Source: Paenibacillus sp. FSL H8-0048
GTDB taxonomy: Bacteria; Bacillota; Bacilli; Paenibacillales; Paenibacillaceae
DNA: 64,000 nt
Assembly: GCF_038002825.1 (NCBI RefSeq)
Contig: NZ_JBBODF010000001.1
Location: 310,001 to 374,000, forward strand
Reading direction: 5' to 3'
The notes under the pieces are model-generated. The model had not been told where the DNA came from, did not search any database, and worked only from the letters and a program-made list of their open reading frames with translations. Position numbers and translations under genes: made by a program. Numbering within the stretch: the stretch's first letter is position 1; every line of letters begins with the position of its first letter. Positions 16,590-25,453 of the stretch are shown piece by piece.

Positions 16590-17912
16590 TTAATTAGTTT
16601 GTACAGGCGCAGCAGACAGCGCCTCCTCCAACTCCTGCAGTCCGCAGGAGTGCACGACATCCGGCGCGAAGCGGATCGCGGTGGCCCCGGTCGAATGTTG
16701 CAGCGAAGTCAAGGCCCCCGCGAGTGCGGGGAGCATGGAGTGTTCAAGTGTCTCCCCGTCCTCCCACCACCAGCGGACGATGGTCAGGACGCCGGTCTTC
16801 TTGTTCATCACCGGCTCCAGCCGGCCGATGAAGCGGTCGCCGTAGAGGAGGGGGAGGACATAGTAGCCGTATTCCCGTTCAAGCACTGGCTTATAGACCT
16901 CCCAGCGGTATTGGAAGCCGAACAGCTGGAGGATCAGCTCTCTGTCCCACAGCAGATTGTCCAGCGGGGCCAGTGCCGCCGCGAAGGAGGCAGCTTGTTC
17001 AGCATAACGGGCCCCGCTCTCATTACCAGCCCGAGGCCCTGCTGCGGACTCATCTGCAGCTGCCGTAGTATCATCTACAAGCAATACGGCTTCAAGCTCA
17101 GGGACGTCTGCTGTGCGGATGTATAGCGGAAGCTTCAGTCCATCCACCTGTACCTCGCGGAGCAGGTCCTTCTCCAGCAGCCGCTGTACGGACGCTGTCC
17201 GCTCCTTGCTCTTCAGACCTGCGATGCCAAGCCAGCCGTCCCCGGACCGGTTCCATTGCAGGCCGATGCTGCCGATCCGGCGCAGCACATACCAGTCATG
17301 ATGCTGCTCCAGCGTCTCGTTAGGATCGCTTGCGCTTAGGAGTTCAGGAGGCAGCAGCTTGGCCGTATAGTCATAATAACGGCGGGTGTGCACCCGGTGA
17401 TGGATGGATAGCTCGCCCCAAAAGTACATGCTCTCCATGGCAGCCCGGGAGAGTCTTGCCGGAGCCCAGGACCAGTCGATCTTCTCCGTACTCTCCAGGT
17501 CCAGTGAAGAGAGCGGTCCGCGTGCATCCAGCCCCGCACGGACATGGGTAATCATGGCCGCCATGGCCTCGTTATGCTGATGCCTGGCGGCAGCTTCCCG
17601 GCGCCGCTGGAAATACGGCCAATCCTCTGTGCAGTAGATCGACATGTTCTTATCCCAGCCGTCAATCAGCGTTCTGTCCTTATATAGCAGCTCATTGGCC
17701 ATCTCGGGCACGAAGCCGGGGATTCTTGCCTGAAGCACCAGCTCGTGATTATGTCCGGCTATGCTGAGCGGATCATACTGGATACAGCCTACATGCCGGA
17801 CGAAGTCATAGATACTCTGCTTACCGCCGGGCAATCCGCCCGGGACGAGCCGCTGATGGCGCAGCAGGAACAGGCGGGCTTGCCGCTTGCTAAGACTGTA
17901 GGTTATCATCAT
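16590..17912 (-). CDS. Winged-helix DNA glycosylase, YcaQ/AlkX-type (HTH_42)
   Basis: The 440-residue protein belongs to the HTH_42/AlkZ superfamily, which excises bulky N-alkyl adducts or interstrand crosslinks. Near the N-terminus it has LSKRQARLFLLRHQ, then GCIQYDPLSIAGHNHELVLQAR; the Q-Y-D triplet is the QxD catalytic form known from E. coli YcaQ (AlkX), rather than the QxQ of AlkZ. The conserved WDKNMSIY and RRRxxxARH segments follow, with a C-terminal FAPLDNLLWDRELILQLFGFQYRWEVYKP block. A poorly conserved insert (about 275-300) is Ala-rich. GGAGTG lies 5 bases before ATG 17912; the frame opens at 17927. It is monocistronic. Confidence 0.87.
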   Translation of the reverse strand: MMITYSLSKRQARLFLLRHQRLVPGGLPGGKQSIYDFVRHVGCIQYDPLSIAGHNHELVLQARIPGFVPEMANELLYKDRTLIDGWDKNMSIYCTEDWPYFQRRREAAARHQHNEAMAAMITHVRAGLDARGPLSSLDLESTEKIDWSWAPARLSRAAMESMYFWGELSIHHRVHTRRYYDYTAKLLPPELLSASDPNETLEQHHDWYVLRRIGSIGLQWNRSGDGWLGIAGLKSKERTASVQRLLEKDLLREVQVDGLKLPLYIRTADVPELEAVLLVDDTTAAADESAAGPRAGNESGARYAEQAASFAAALAPLDNLLWDRELILQLFGFQYRWEVYKPVLEREYGYYVLPLLYGDRFIGRLEPVMNKKTGVLTIVRWWWEDGETLEHSMLPALAGALTSLQHSTGATAIRFAPDVVHSCGLQELEEALSAAPVQTN

Positions 17913-17976
17913 CTTCACTCCATCCATAATATGTATTGTTTCATTATACAGAACAAACGTTCTGATATCAAGTGAA

Positions 17977-18020
17977 AGAACACCCCCTGATGCTTTGCTG
18001 CGTCAGAGGGTGTTCTTATT
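17977..18020 (-). terminator. Terminator downstream of the ABC exporter operon
   Basis: AAGAACACCC and GGGTGTTCTT pair with an additional CTGATGC/GCGTCAG step. It lies 80 bases beyond the stop of the minus-strand exporter gene; T tracts occur on the minus side (TTTCACTT) and plus side (TTATTG), so it may act both ways. Confidence 0.65.
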
Positions 18021-18100
18021 GCAATGTATGTCCGGAATAAGCGGTTGCCGCCAGTGGCCTTAAATTACTGTACTAGAGCCACTGGACTTAAGCAGCCAAA

Positions 18101-20224
18101 CTAGATCTGTTCCAGCGATGGCCGGAGTCCGGCGGAAGAAGCAGGGGCCCCGGACTCCGGAGCCGGCTCGCCCGGGCCGTTCCCGGCACCTGCACCCAGC
18201 TGAAGCTGATACATGCGGAAGTATCGGCCGCCCTGTGCCATCAGCTCATCATGGCTGCCGCGTTCAACGATCTGACCCCGGTGCAGCACCAGAATCTGGT
18301 CCGCACTGCGGATGGTCGACAGCCGGTGAGCGATGATGAAGGTGGTCCGGCCCTTTTTCAGCACTTCCAGTGCCTGCTGGATAATGCTCTCCGTCTCGGT
18401 ATCGATGTTCGACGTTGCTTCATCCAGAATCAGGATCGCCGGATCGAAGGATAACGCTCTGGCGAAGGAGATCAGCTGCCGCTGTCCGGCGGACAGGGTG
18501 CTGCCCTTCTCAATGACCGGTTCATCGAAGCCTTGCGGCAGATGGGCCAGCAGCTTATCGGCTCCTACCTCACGCAAGGCGCGTTCGACACGCTCTCTAG
18601 AGATCCGTTCGTCACCCAGACTGACATTGGAGGCAATGGTACCGGTGAAGAGGTAAGGGTCCTGAAGCACGATGCCCATATGACTGCGCAGCCATTGCTT
18701 CGGCAGGTCCTTGACCTTTTGCCCATCGATCGTTATGTTTCCGGCTTGCGGATCATAGAAGCGGAACAGCAGGTTGATGATGGAGCTTTTGCCGGAGCCG
18801 GTATGGCCGACAAGGGCGACAGTCTCGCCCGGGCGCGCCTCGAAGGAGATATCGCGCAGGACGAAGTCCTTTTTATAAGCAAAGGAGACATCCTTGAATA
18901 CGACATTTCCCTTGTAACGCGGCATCGATCCGTCAGTGACCGGCTCTCCCGGCTCATCCATCAGCGTGAACACGCGGCCGGCGGAGACCATTGAGCTGTC
19001 CAGATTCGCCAGCTGGTTGACCATGCCCGTAATCGGCTGGAACATCCGGCCCAGTACATCGACAAAGGCATAGAGAACGCCAAGCGATACGAAGGTTGAA
19101 CCGTCCAGGCTGCCGAAGCCGAAGTACCACAGCACCAGTACGAAGGAGAGGCTGCGCAGCGAGTTCACCAGGTTGTGGGAGGTGAAGGCGTTCAGGTTGA
19201 GCATTTTGTTCTGATATTTCAGATAGTCGTCATTGAGCTGCTCAAATTCTGCACTACTCTGCTTCTGGCGGCGGAAAATCCGGATGATTGACATCCCTTG
19301 AATCGATTCATTGATAATGGCATTAATCTCACTCAGCCGCGAGCGGATGATCGTGTTGTATTTGGTAGCGATTTTGCGGTACAGCACGATCCAGAGAATA
19401 ATAATCGGTACGACGAACAAACTGACCAGTCCCAGCTTCACATCGAGCAGGAAGAGGGCCACATAGACACCGGTGATATTGATGATCCCTGTAGCGAAGT
19501 TGGATAACACGGCAATGAAAAGATCCTTGACTGCTTCCGTATCATTAGTTACCCGGGAGACTACTTTACCGGCAGGCAGATTATCGAAGAAATAGACCGG
19601 CAGGCGCTGGATATGGGCATAGACATCGGTCCGCAGCTTGCGGATGACCTGATTGGCAGACGATTGCAGCCAGTAGGTTTTGCCGAACTCAGCAATAATG
19701 GAGATCACAAGGAACATGGCATATAGAGCGACTAACTGATAGATTCCCGGAAGCTCCGGCTTGTAAAAGGAAAACAAATCACCAGCCGACAGCTTGACGG
19801 CCGGATAGACCGTCGTCTGCCCGCCGTATTTGATCTGGAGCTTCCCGTCTGCGAAGGAGCGCTCGCCTTCCGTCTTCGCTACCGCTTCATTGATGAAGTA
19901 GAAGCTTCTGCCTGCCTGAAGCAGACGGACTTCCTGGCCCTTGGCTTCATCTGCGGCAAAACGGTCACCGCGTTTGTAATAAGTGTTGTTATATTCCGCA
20001 GCATCCTCCGGCGAGGCTGTCTGGAAGTAGGGCTTCTCAATCGCAAGCAGATGATTGTCAATCATGCTCTTGGCGATAAAAGGCCCTGCCAGCTCAGCCG
20101 CTACTCCGATGGTCAGGAGCAGAAGGGCGGCGATGAAGGTCTTTTTGGCGGTCAGTGCATATTGCAGCAGACGTTTGCCTGTACTCTGTGTCAACGGTGA
20201 CACCTCCTGTATGGGGTTATTCAT
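18101..20224 (-). CDS. Heterodimeric ABC exporter, catalytically competent half (YheH/BmrD-like)
   Basis: The 707-residue half-transporter has six TM segments with a large extracytoplasmic insert between TM1 and TM2 (about 65-155), as in YheH/BmrD. Its nucleotide-binding domain has Walker A GHTGSGKSS, signature LSAGQRQ, Walker B plus catalytic Glu ILILDEATS, and H-loop IAHRLS. The partner gene overlaps it by 8 bases, and its Walker B ends in Asp instead of Glu. Together they form an asymmetric dimer like BmrCD, a multidrug exporter induced by translation inhibitors in B. subtilis. The C-terminal ~35 residues are a Pro/Ala-rich tail. Confidence 0.9.
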   Translation of the reverse strand: MNNPIQEVSPLTQSTGKRLLQYALTAKKTFIAALLLLTIGVAAELAGPFIAKSMIDNHLLAIEKPYFQTASPEDAAEYNNTYYKRGDRFAADEAKGQEVRLLQAGRSFYFINEAVAKTEGERSFADGKLQIKYGGQTTVYPAVKLSAGDLFSFYKPELPGIYQLVALYAMFLVISIIAEFGKTYWLQSSANQVIRKLRTDVYAHIQRLPVYFFDNLPAGKVVSRVTNDTEAVKDLFIAVLSNFATGIINITGVYVALFLLDVKLGLVSLFVVPIIILWIVLYRKIATKYNTIIRSRLSEINAIINESIQGMSIIRIFRRQKQSSAEFEQLNDDYLKYQNKMLNLNAFTSHNLVNSLRSLSFVLVLWYFGFGSLDGSTFVSLGVLYAFVDVLGRMFQPITGMVNQLANLDSSMVSAGRVFTLMDEPGEPVTDGSMPRYKGNVVFKDVSFAYKKDFVLRDISFEARPGETVALVGHTGSGKSSIINLLFRFYDPQAGNITIDGQKVKDLPKQWLRSHMGIVLQDPYLFTGTIASNVSLGDERISRERVERALREVGADKLLAHLPQGFDEPVIEKGSTLSAGQRQLISFARALSFDPAILILDEATSNIDTETESIIQQALEVLKKGRTTFIIAHRLSTIRSADQILVLHRGQIVERGSHDELMAQGGRYFRMYQLQLGAGAGNGPGEPAPESGAPASSAGLRPSLEQI

Positions 20225-21965
20225 TCGTCAGATTATTCTCAACCTGCTGGCGGTCGAACTGCTCACGGTACCATCCGCCGAGCTCCAGCAACTCCTGGTG
20301 TGTGCCTTGTTCTGTAATATGCCCGTCTTCGAGGACAACGATCAGATCGGCATGCTCAATCGCCGAGAGGCGGTGGGTCGAGATGAGCGTGGTTTTACCG
20401 CTGCGCTCCTCGCGGATGTTCTCGATGATCTTCGCTTCTGTCCGCGCGTCCACGGCAGACAGAGCATCATCCAGAATCAGAATGTCAGGATTCGCGATGA
20501 AGGCCCGGGAGATCGAGACCCGCTGCTTCTGCCCCCCGGAGAGGGAGACGCCGCGTTCGCCAACCATCGTATCCAGCCCGTCGGACAAGGTGCCGAGGTC
20601 ATTCTGGAAGGCAGCGGCGGTAATCGCCTGCATGATCCGCTCATCGCTGGCCCCGGAATATCCGAACTGGATATTCTCGCGCACGGATTTGGAGAACAGA
20701 ATCTGCTCCTGCGGCACATAGCCCATCCAGCTGTGAAGCTGGTCGAGGGCAATCTGGGTAATCGGCACCCCGGAGATTAGAATCTCGCCTGTTCCGGCCG
20801 GATATTCATGCAGGAGCTGCTTCAGCAGCGTCGATTTGCCGCTGCCGGTCCGTCCGACCACGCCAAGCGTCTGGCCCTGGGAGAGGGATAAACTGACTCC
20901 GCTGAGATTATCGATGGCAGAGGTCGGATACCGGAAGGTTACATCCTTCAGCTCAATGGTGGTCGGCTGCGCTACCGGAACCGGATGAGGCACATCCTTG
21001 ACATCAGGCTTCGCATTCAGCGTCTCGTCGATCCGCTCCAGTGAAGCGCCGCCGCGCTGCATGATATTAATCAGCTCGCCGATGGCGAACATCGGCCACA
21101 CGATCATCCCGAGATACATATTGAACGATACCAGATCACCAAGGGTAATCTGGTTACGGAATACGAGATAGATTCCGTAGGTCAGGGCGATGATATAGCT
21201 GAGTCCCACGAACAAGCGGATCGTCGGCTCGAAGAAGGCATCGACCCGGGCGACCGCCATATTCTTGCGGTACACATCATCTGTAATGTCAGAGAAGCGC
21301 TTCTCATCATGCCGCTCCTGCACATAAGCGCGGATGACACGGATACCCGATACGGATTCCAGTACCTGGTCGTTCATATCACCGAAGGCATCCTGCGCCA
21401 GACTGTAACGGTCGTGGATCGCTTTGCCGTAGAACACCATGGCTACCGCAATCATCGGAAGCGGGATAACGGCGGCCAGTGTCAGCTTCCAGCTGACCAG
21501 GAATCCCATGGCGAACAGGACAACCGTGAGATATACGGTGGAGTCGACAAGGGTGAGCATCCCGAAGCCTACGGTGGCGGAGACGGCGCGGATATCATTG
21601 GTGGCACGGGCCATCAGATCCCCGGTGCGGTTACGCTCGAAGAAGGCGGGGGTCATCGTCATGAGATGGTTCATGAAGCGCGAGCGGAGCAGACGCTCCA
21701 CCAGATTCGATCCCCCGAACAGCTTGTGCATCCATATGTAGGTGATCCAGTAAATGATCAGCAGCATAAGTACGATCAGGCCAATGTATTTCATAAGTGA
21801 ACCTGCGGTGATGGAACCGGTAACGATTTCGTCAATGGCGTTGCCTAGCAGGCGCGGGGGCAGGAGTTCTAACACACCTACCACAATAAGAAGGATGAGG
21901 CCTATAGTATAGCGCCTTTTTTCCCGGCGGAAGAACCAGCCGAGATTTCGGAGTACGGAGAACAA
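20217..21965 (-). CDS. Heterodimeric ABC exporter, degenerate half (YheI/BmrC-like)
   Basis: The 582-residue half-transporter has six TM segments and an NBD with Walker A GRTGSGKST, signature LSGGQKQR and Walker B ILILDDALS, where Asp replaces the catalytic Glu. This is the mark of the degenerate site in BmrC/YheI and related heterodimers. The start is TTG with AAGGAAGGG upstream. A 385-base leader with a small ORF and an intrinsic terminator precedes it, implying control by attenuation. The downstream gene overlaps. Confidence 0.9.
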   Translation of the reverse strand: MFSVLRNLGWFFRREKRRYTIGLILLIVVGVLELLPPRLLGNAIDEIVTGSITAGSLMKYIGLIVLMLLIIYWITYIWMHKLFGGSNLVERLLRSRFMNHLMTMTPAFFERNRTGDLMARATNDIRAVSATVGFGMLTLVDSTVYLTVVLFAMGFLVSWKLTLAAVIPLPMIAVAMVFYGKAIHDRYSLAQDAFGDMNDQVLESVSGIRVIRAYVQERHDEKRFSDITDDVYRKNMAVARVDAFFEPTIRLFVGLSYIIALTYGIYLVFRNQITLGDLVSFNMYLGMIVWPMFAIGELINIMQRGGASLERIDETLNAKPDVKDVPHPVPVAQPTTIELKDVTFRYPTSAIDNLSGVSLSLSQGQTLGVVGRTGSGKSTLLKQLLHEYPAGTGEILISGVPITQIALDQLHSWMGYVPQEQILFSKSVRENIQFGYSGASDERIMQAITAAAFQNDLGTLSDGLDTMVGERGVSLSGGQKQRVSISRAFIANPDILILDDALSAVDARTEAKIIENIREERSGKTTLISTHRLSAIEHADLIVVLEDGHITEQGTHQELLELGGWYREQFDRQQVENNLTNE

Positions 21966-22066
21966 GGTAAATCCCTTCCTTTCGTGCTTGGAGTAATTAC
22001 TAAGTTAGCTTGGTTAACGGAACATTTACGGACACTTTGCAGCGGATCATAACCTCATAGCACGCG

Positions 22067-22099
22067 AAAAAGCGTACCATCCGAAAACGGATGATACGC
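22067..22099 (-). terminator. Attenuator terminator in the exporter leader
   Basis: On the minus strand GCGTATCATCCG pairs with CGGATGGTACGC (one G-T wobble) around TTTT and is followed by TTTTTCGCG. It lies between the leader ORF and the first exporter gene, 100 bases before its start, so it would stop transcription unless read-through is induced. Confidence 0.85.
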
Positions 22100-22166
22100 C
22101 TGTAATTGCGGTTATCATGTCCACGGTGCTATAAGCAGCACAGAGACATGTGAGAGATAAGTTAAG

Positions 22167-22207
22167 CCTGTTCTCATACGTTACGCGTAATACGCATGAA
22201 CCTCAGG
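22167..22207 (-). promoter_or_regulatory. Hairpin overlapping the leader ORF stop
   Basis: On the minus strand CCTG..CATGCGT pairs with ACGTATG..CAGG, with an inner GCGT/ACGC. Its 5' arm covers the leader stop codon (22203-22205), so ribosome position on the leader would decide whether it forms. It carries the GCGTA/TACGC words that also build the terminator, so mutually exclusive pairing is possible. Confidence 0.6.
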
Positions 22208-22295
22208 AATTCTCCACTGCTCGGGCTGCTTCGGTATTCAGTTGGGTATAGTTTTCTACAATAGTGGCGAGGTATACCATATCCATGTTAAACAC
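22203..22295 (-). CDS. 30-codon leader peptide of the ABC exporter operon
   Basis: GTG start with AAAGGG 8 bases upstream; the peptide begins MFNMDMVYLATIVENY and ends RAVENS. It sits between a good promoter (22352-22381) and the attenuator (22067-22099). This is the arrangement of bmrB-bmrCD in B. subtilis, where ribosome stalling on the leader ORF during antibiotic stress allows read-through. The sequence itself was not recognised. Confidence 0.65.
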   Translation of the reverse strand: MFNMDMVYLATIVENYTQLNTEAARAVENS

Positions 22296-22351
22296 CGAGA
22301 TCACCCTTTCTTCATTTTGGTAATTACTTGAAGACGTTTCGTTATGTTCCG

Positions 22352-22381
22352 AGTTTATCATCACACTTTAAGAATTGTCAA
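22352..22381 (-). promoter_or_regulatory. SigA-type promoter of the exporter leader
   Basis: On the minus strand TTGACA (22376-22381) is followed by TAAACT (22352-22357) after 18 bases. Transcription would start about 50 bases before the leader ORF. Confidence 0.65.
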
Positions 22382-22484
22382 ACTTAATTTTGCGGGGCGG
22401 CAGGATATCTGGCTGCATTGCTGCAATGATTTGGTGAATTGAAGTTTTTTGGGTATGATTGGGGTAGAGGGGAGGAGTGGAGAG

Positions 22485-22787
22485 ATGAACATATTAATTA
22501 GTCCGGAAGCAGCCGCCTGGTTCCTAAGAGAGCTGAGCCTCCAAGAGGGCGCATATATCCGGTTGTTCCCCCGGTACAGCTCAGGCGGGGGCCTGCATCC
22601 CGGCTTCTCGCTTGGCATTGCCACCGAGCAGCCGGGACGTCCTGCTGTGCAGTTCATGGAGGGCGGCTTGACCTTCTACATGGAAGAGCAGGATCTGTGG
22701 TATATGGAGGGGTACAATCTGTCGATTGTCTATGCTGAAGCAGAGGATGACATCGAATATAAGTATGAGCCTGTGCCGGTGACATAA
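22485..22787 (+). CDS. HesB/IscA-like fold protein (YneR-type)
   Basis: The 100-residue protein starts with MNILISPEAAAWFLREL and has the HesB-like layout (IRLFPRYSSGGGLHPGFSLGIATE, then a beta strand and EGYNLSIVYAE). The Cys ligands of true A-type Fe-S carriers are absent, as in the YneR/DUF subgroup, so a scaffold role is not implied. GGGAGGAGTGGAG precedes the ATG at 22485; the frame extends back to 22449. Monocistronic with its own terminator. Confidence 0.8.
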   Translation: MNILISPEAAAWFLRELSLQEGAYIRLFPRYSSGGGLHPGFSLGIATEQPGRPAVQFMEGGLTFYMEEQDLWYMEGYNLSIVYAEAEDDIEYKYEPVPVT

Positions 22788-22837
22788 GGGGAGAGCTGGA
22801 GTGAATGGCAGATCCCGGCGCGCTGCCGGGATGCTGA

Positions 22838-22876
22838 ACAAGGGGCTGTCCCAAAAGTGACAGCCCCTTTTATTGT
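22838..22876 (+). terminator. Terminator after the HesB-like gene
   Basis: AAGGGGCTGTC and GACAGCCCCTT form an 11-bp perfect stem, followed by TTTATTG. Confidence 0.85.
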
Positions 22877-22884
22877 GGGAATTG

Positions 22885-22906
22885 TGTATGCGAAAAACAG
22901 CATACA
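22885..22906. repeat. Solitary hairpin of repeat family A
   Basis: TGTATGC and GCATACA are perfect complements around GAAAAACA, the same loop as in the arrays at 32994 and 45679. It lies just after a terminator. Confidence 0.7.
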
Positions 22907-22963
22907 TTTGCTGAACGCAGGTAATATCATCGGTGGGAACAACGTTCTGTTGCAGAGCGCCCC

Positions 22964-23482
22964 CTAGTGCGAGCTGCGGAAGGTTTCTTCCTCCATGGCG
23001 AACTCGAAATCATCAATGTCATACACCTGGACGGGAACCCCGCCTTCAATGATGCGCTGGATCAGCTCGAACTGGTCGGTCAGAATCGGCACCTTCTCAC
23101 GCTGGGACGCCAGCAGCAGCTCTGTCTCAATCGGATCGAAGGCTTCGCCGTAGGAGGCATTGTCGATGCTGTTGATGATGGTGATCTGCGCGTGTCCGCC
23201 GAGGAGGATGCCGGAGCTTTTGGCCCAGGGGATGTTCAGGCAGCGGTTAATCTTCTTGGCATTCAGCGGCTCCTCGAAATAGTTGATCAGCTCGCGGATT
23301 CTGAGTCTGACATGCTTGTCATCATCCGCCTGGCTCATCACCGGCTCTTCGCTGTCCCGCAGCTCGTACAGCTCCATAATGGTGGTATAAGGGACTATAT
23401 ATTCTACAGGGCTCCGCGGGATGAGAAGCTGGCCGTAAATCGCCATCATGACGGCTTCCGTCACAAATTGTCTGGGCATCAT
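22964..23482 (-). CDS. Conserved hypothetical protein, possibly PIN-like
   Basis: The 172-residue protein begins MMPRQFVTEAVMMAIYGQ and is soluble. I recognise no named family with certainty. The segment VEYIVPYTTIMELYEL, and later DPIETELLLASQREKVPILTDQFELIQRIIEGGVPVQVYD written here only by its features (an acidic pair, then VPILTDQ, then a beta strand), resemble the order of PIN-domain strands, but the first catalytic Asp is not evident. AGGAGGATAATG is an excellent RBS. It is divergent from the ABC gene at 23599. Confidence 0.6.
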   Translation of the reverse strand: MMPRQFVTEAVMMAIYGQLLIPRSPVEYIVPYTTIMELYELRDSEEPVMSQADDDKHVRLRIRELINYFEEPLNAKKINRCLNIPWAKSSGILLGGHAQITIINSIDNASYGEAFDPIETELLLASQREKVPILTDQFELIQRIIEGGVPVQVYDIDDFEFAMEEETFRSSH

Positions 23483-23598
23483 TATCCTCCTGAATTTCGG
23501 TACTGCAACCGTATCTGTTTAAAAATAATAAAACACTGCAGCGTGCAAATGTCAACTGTACCCTGATGAAGAATGAATTGGAAAGGACCTGACACGCC

Positions 23599-25347
23599 GT
23601 GAAATCCTGGAAATCTTATTATACCTTTGTTCGGCCGTATATGAAATGGATTGTGCTGACTCTGATCATCGGGATGGTCAAATTCAGCATTCCGCTCACG
23701 CTTCCGATGATTCTGAAATATGTGGTCGATGAGCTGCTGGGTAATCCCGCACTGACAATAGCGGAGCGGGTCTCGAAGCTGATGACGGTGATAGGCGGGG
23801 GCCTTATTCTATTCGTGATTGTCCGCGGGCCGGTGGAGTATTACCGCCAGTATTTCGCCCAGCTGATTACGAGCAAGGTGCTATTCGATATGAGAAATAA
23901 GCTCTACGGGCATCTACAGCGTCTGTCGCTGCGTTATTACCAGAATACGAAGGTGGGCGAGGCTATCTCCCGCTTCATCAACGATGTGGAGCAGTCGAAG
24001 AACCTGGTTGAGGTCGGAATGATGAATGTCTGGCTGGATATGTTCACCCTGCTCTTCGCCCTGGGCTTCATGCTCTATCTGAATCCGGTGCTGACGCTGG
24101 TGGCAATTGCCATTCTGCCGCTGTATGGCATTGCCGTCAATACGCTGTACAAACGCCTAAAGGTGCTGACCAAAGACCGGTCACAGGCGCTTGCCGTCAT
24201 ACAGGGCTATCTGCATGAACGAATTCAGGGGATTGCGGTCATCCGCAGCTTCACGATGGAACGGGTAGACCTGCAGCAGTTCGAGAAGATCAATGGCAAG
24301 TTTCTGCAAAAAGCGCTGGCGCAAACGCGGTGGAATGCCTTCACCTTCGCAATTATCAACACCCTGACCGATATTGCTCCGCTGCTTGTCATCGGATACG
24401 GGGGATACCAGGTCATCCAGGGCAATCTGACCCTCGGAACCTTCGTGGCCTTCTTCGGCTACCTGGACCGGATGTATGCGCCGCTGCGCCGGCTGATCAA
24501 TTCCTCAACCGTGCTGACCCAAGCCTCGGCCTCGCTTGAGCGTGTCCTGGAGCTGCTGAATGAGCCGTATGATATTGTCGATGCTCCGGACGCGAAGCCG
24601 CTGCTGAAGCCAGCTGGGAAGATCGAATTCAGCAATGTGTGGTTCAAGTATAGCGACGAGCACGAGTGGGTGCTGAGGGACATTAGTCTGAGTATCGCTC
24701 CGGGCCAGACGGTGGCTTTTGTCGGGATGAGCGGTGGCGGCAAATCCTCGCTGATCAGCCTAATCCCGCGCTTTTATGATATTAGCGAAGGCAGTCTGCG
24801 CATGGACGGCTACGATATCCGAGGACTGACGCAGGAGAGTCTGCGGCGGACGGTGGGCATGGTGCTGCAGGATAATTTCCTGTTCAGCGGCTCGGTACGC
24901 GACAATATCCGGTTCGGCAACCCGGAAGCGGGGGAAGAGGAGGTCATGAAGGCGGCGGTGTCCGCGAATGCCCATGACTTCATCATGCAGCTGCCGGAAG
25001 GTTATGACACCGAGGTGGGGGAGCGGGGGGTGAAGCTGTCCGGCGGGCAGAAGCAGCGCGTGGCGATTGCACGTGTGTTCCTGAAGGACCCCAAGGTGCT
25101 GATTCTGGACGAAGCGACCTCCGCGCTGGATCTGGAATCCGAGCATCTGATTCAGCAGGCATTGCAATCCCTCGCATCTGAGCGGACGACGCTGATTGTG
25201 GCCCACAGGCTGTCTACGATTACCCATGCCGACCAGATTATCGTGCTGGAGAACGGGGAGATCACCGAACGCGGCACCCATGAAGAGCTGATGGGACTTG
25301 CGGGGAGCTACGCCCGGCTGTTCAACGTTCAACGGCTGGATGCTTAA
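23599..25347 (+). CDS. Homodimer-type ABC exporter (YgaD/BmrA-like)
   Basis: The 582-residue half-transporter has six TM segments followed by an NBD with Walker A GMSGGGKSS, signature LSGGQKQR, Walker B with catalytic Glu ILDEATSALD and H-loop VAHRLS. Because all catalytic residues are present it can work as a homodimer, exporting lipids or drugs. The start is GTG with GGAAAGGA upstream. It is unrelated in arrangement to the heterodimer at 18-22 kb and stands alone with a terminator. Confidence 0.9.
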   Translation: MKSWKSYYTFVRPYMKWIVLTLIIGMVKFSIPLTLPMILKYVVDELLGNPALTIAERVSKLMTVIGGGLILFVIVRGPVEYYRQYFAQLITSKVLFDMRNKLYGHLQRLSLRYYQNTKVGEAISRFINDVEQSKNLVEVGMMNVWLDMFTLLFALGFMLYLNPVLTLVAIAILPLYGIAVNTLYKRLKVLTKDRSQALAVIQGYLHERIQGIAVIRSFTMERVDLQQFEKINGKFLQKALAQTRWNAFTFAIINTLTDIAPLLVIGYGGYQVIQGNLTLGTFVAFFGYLDRMYAPLRRLINSSTVLTQASASLERVLELLNEPYDIVDAPDAKPLLKPAGKIEFSNVWFKYSDEHEWVLRDISLSIAPGQTVAFVGMSGGGKSSLISLIPRFYDISEGSLRMDGYDIRGLTQESLRRTVGMVLQDNFLFSGSVRDNIRFGNPEAGEEEVMKAAVSANAHDFIMQLPEGYDTEVGERGVKLSGGQKQRVAIARVFLKDPKVLILDEATSALDLESEHLIQQALQSLASERTTLIVAHRLSTITHADQIIVLENGEITERGTHEELMGLAGSYARLFNVQRLDA

Positions 25348-25373
25348 TGTCACTAATACTATTCGTATCTAAA

Positions 25374-25424
25374 TCAAACAGGCTGCAGTTCCACATGCGT
25401 AAGTGGACTTGCAGCCTGTTTAGT
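25374..25424 (+). terminator. Terminator after the ABC exporter
   Basis: AAACAGGCTGCAGTTCCAC pairs with GTGGACTTGCAGCCTGTTT, followed by AGTTTTA; also T-rich on the other strand, so it may serve the converging DUF441 gene. Confidence 0.85.
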
Positions 25425-25453
25425 TTTACCTTGGTCTTAAAATGGCTTTGGAC

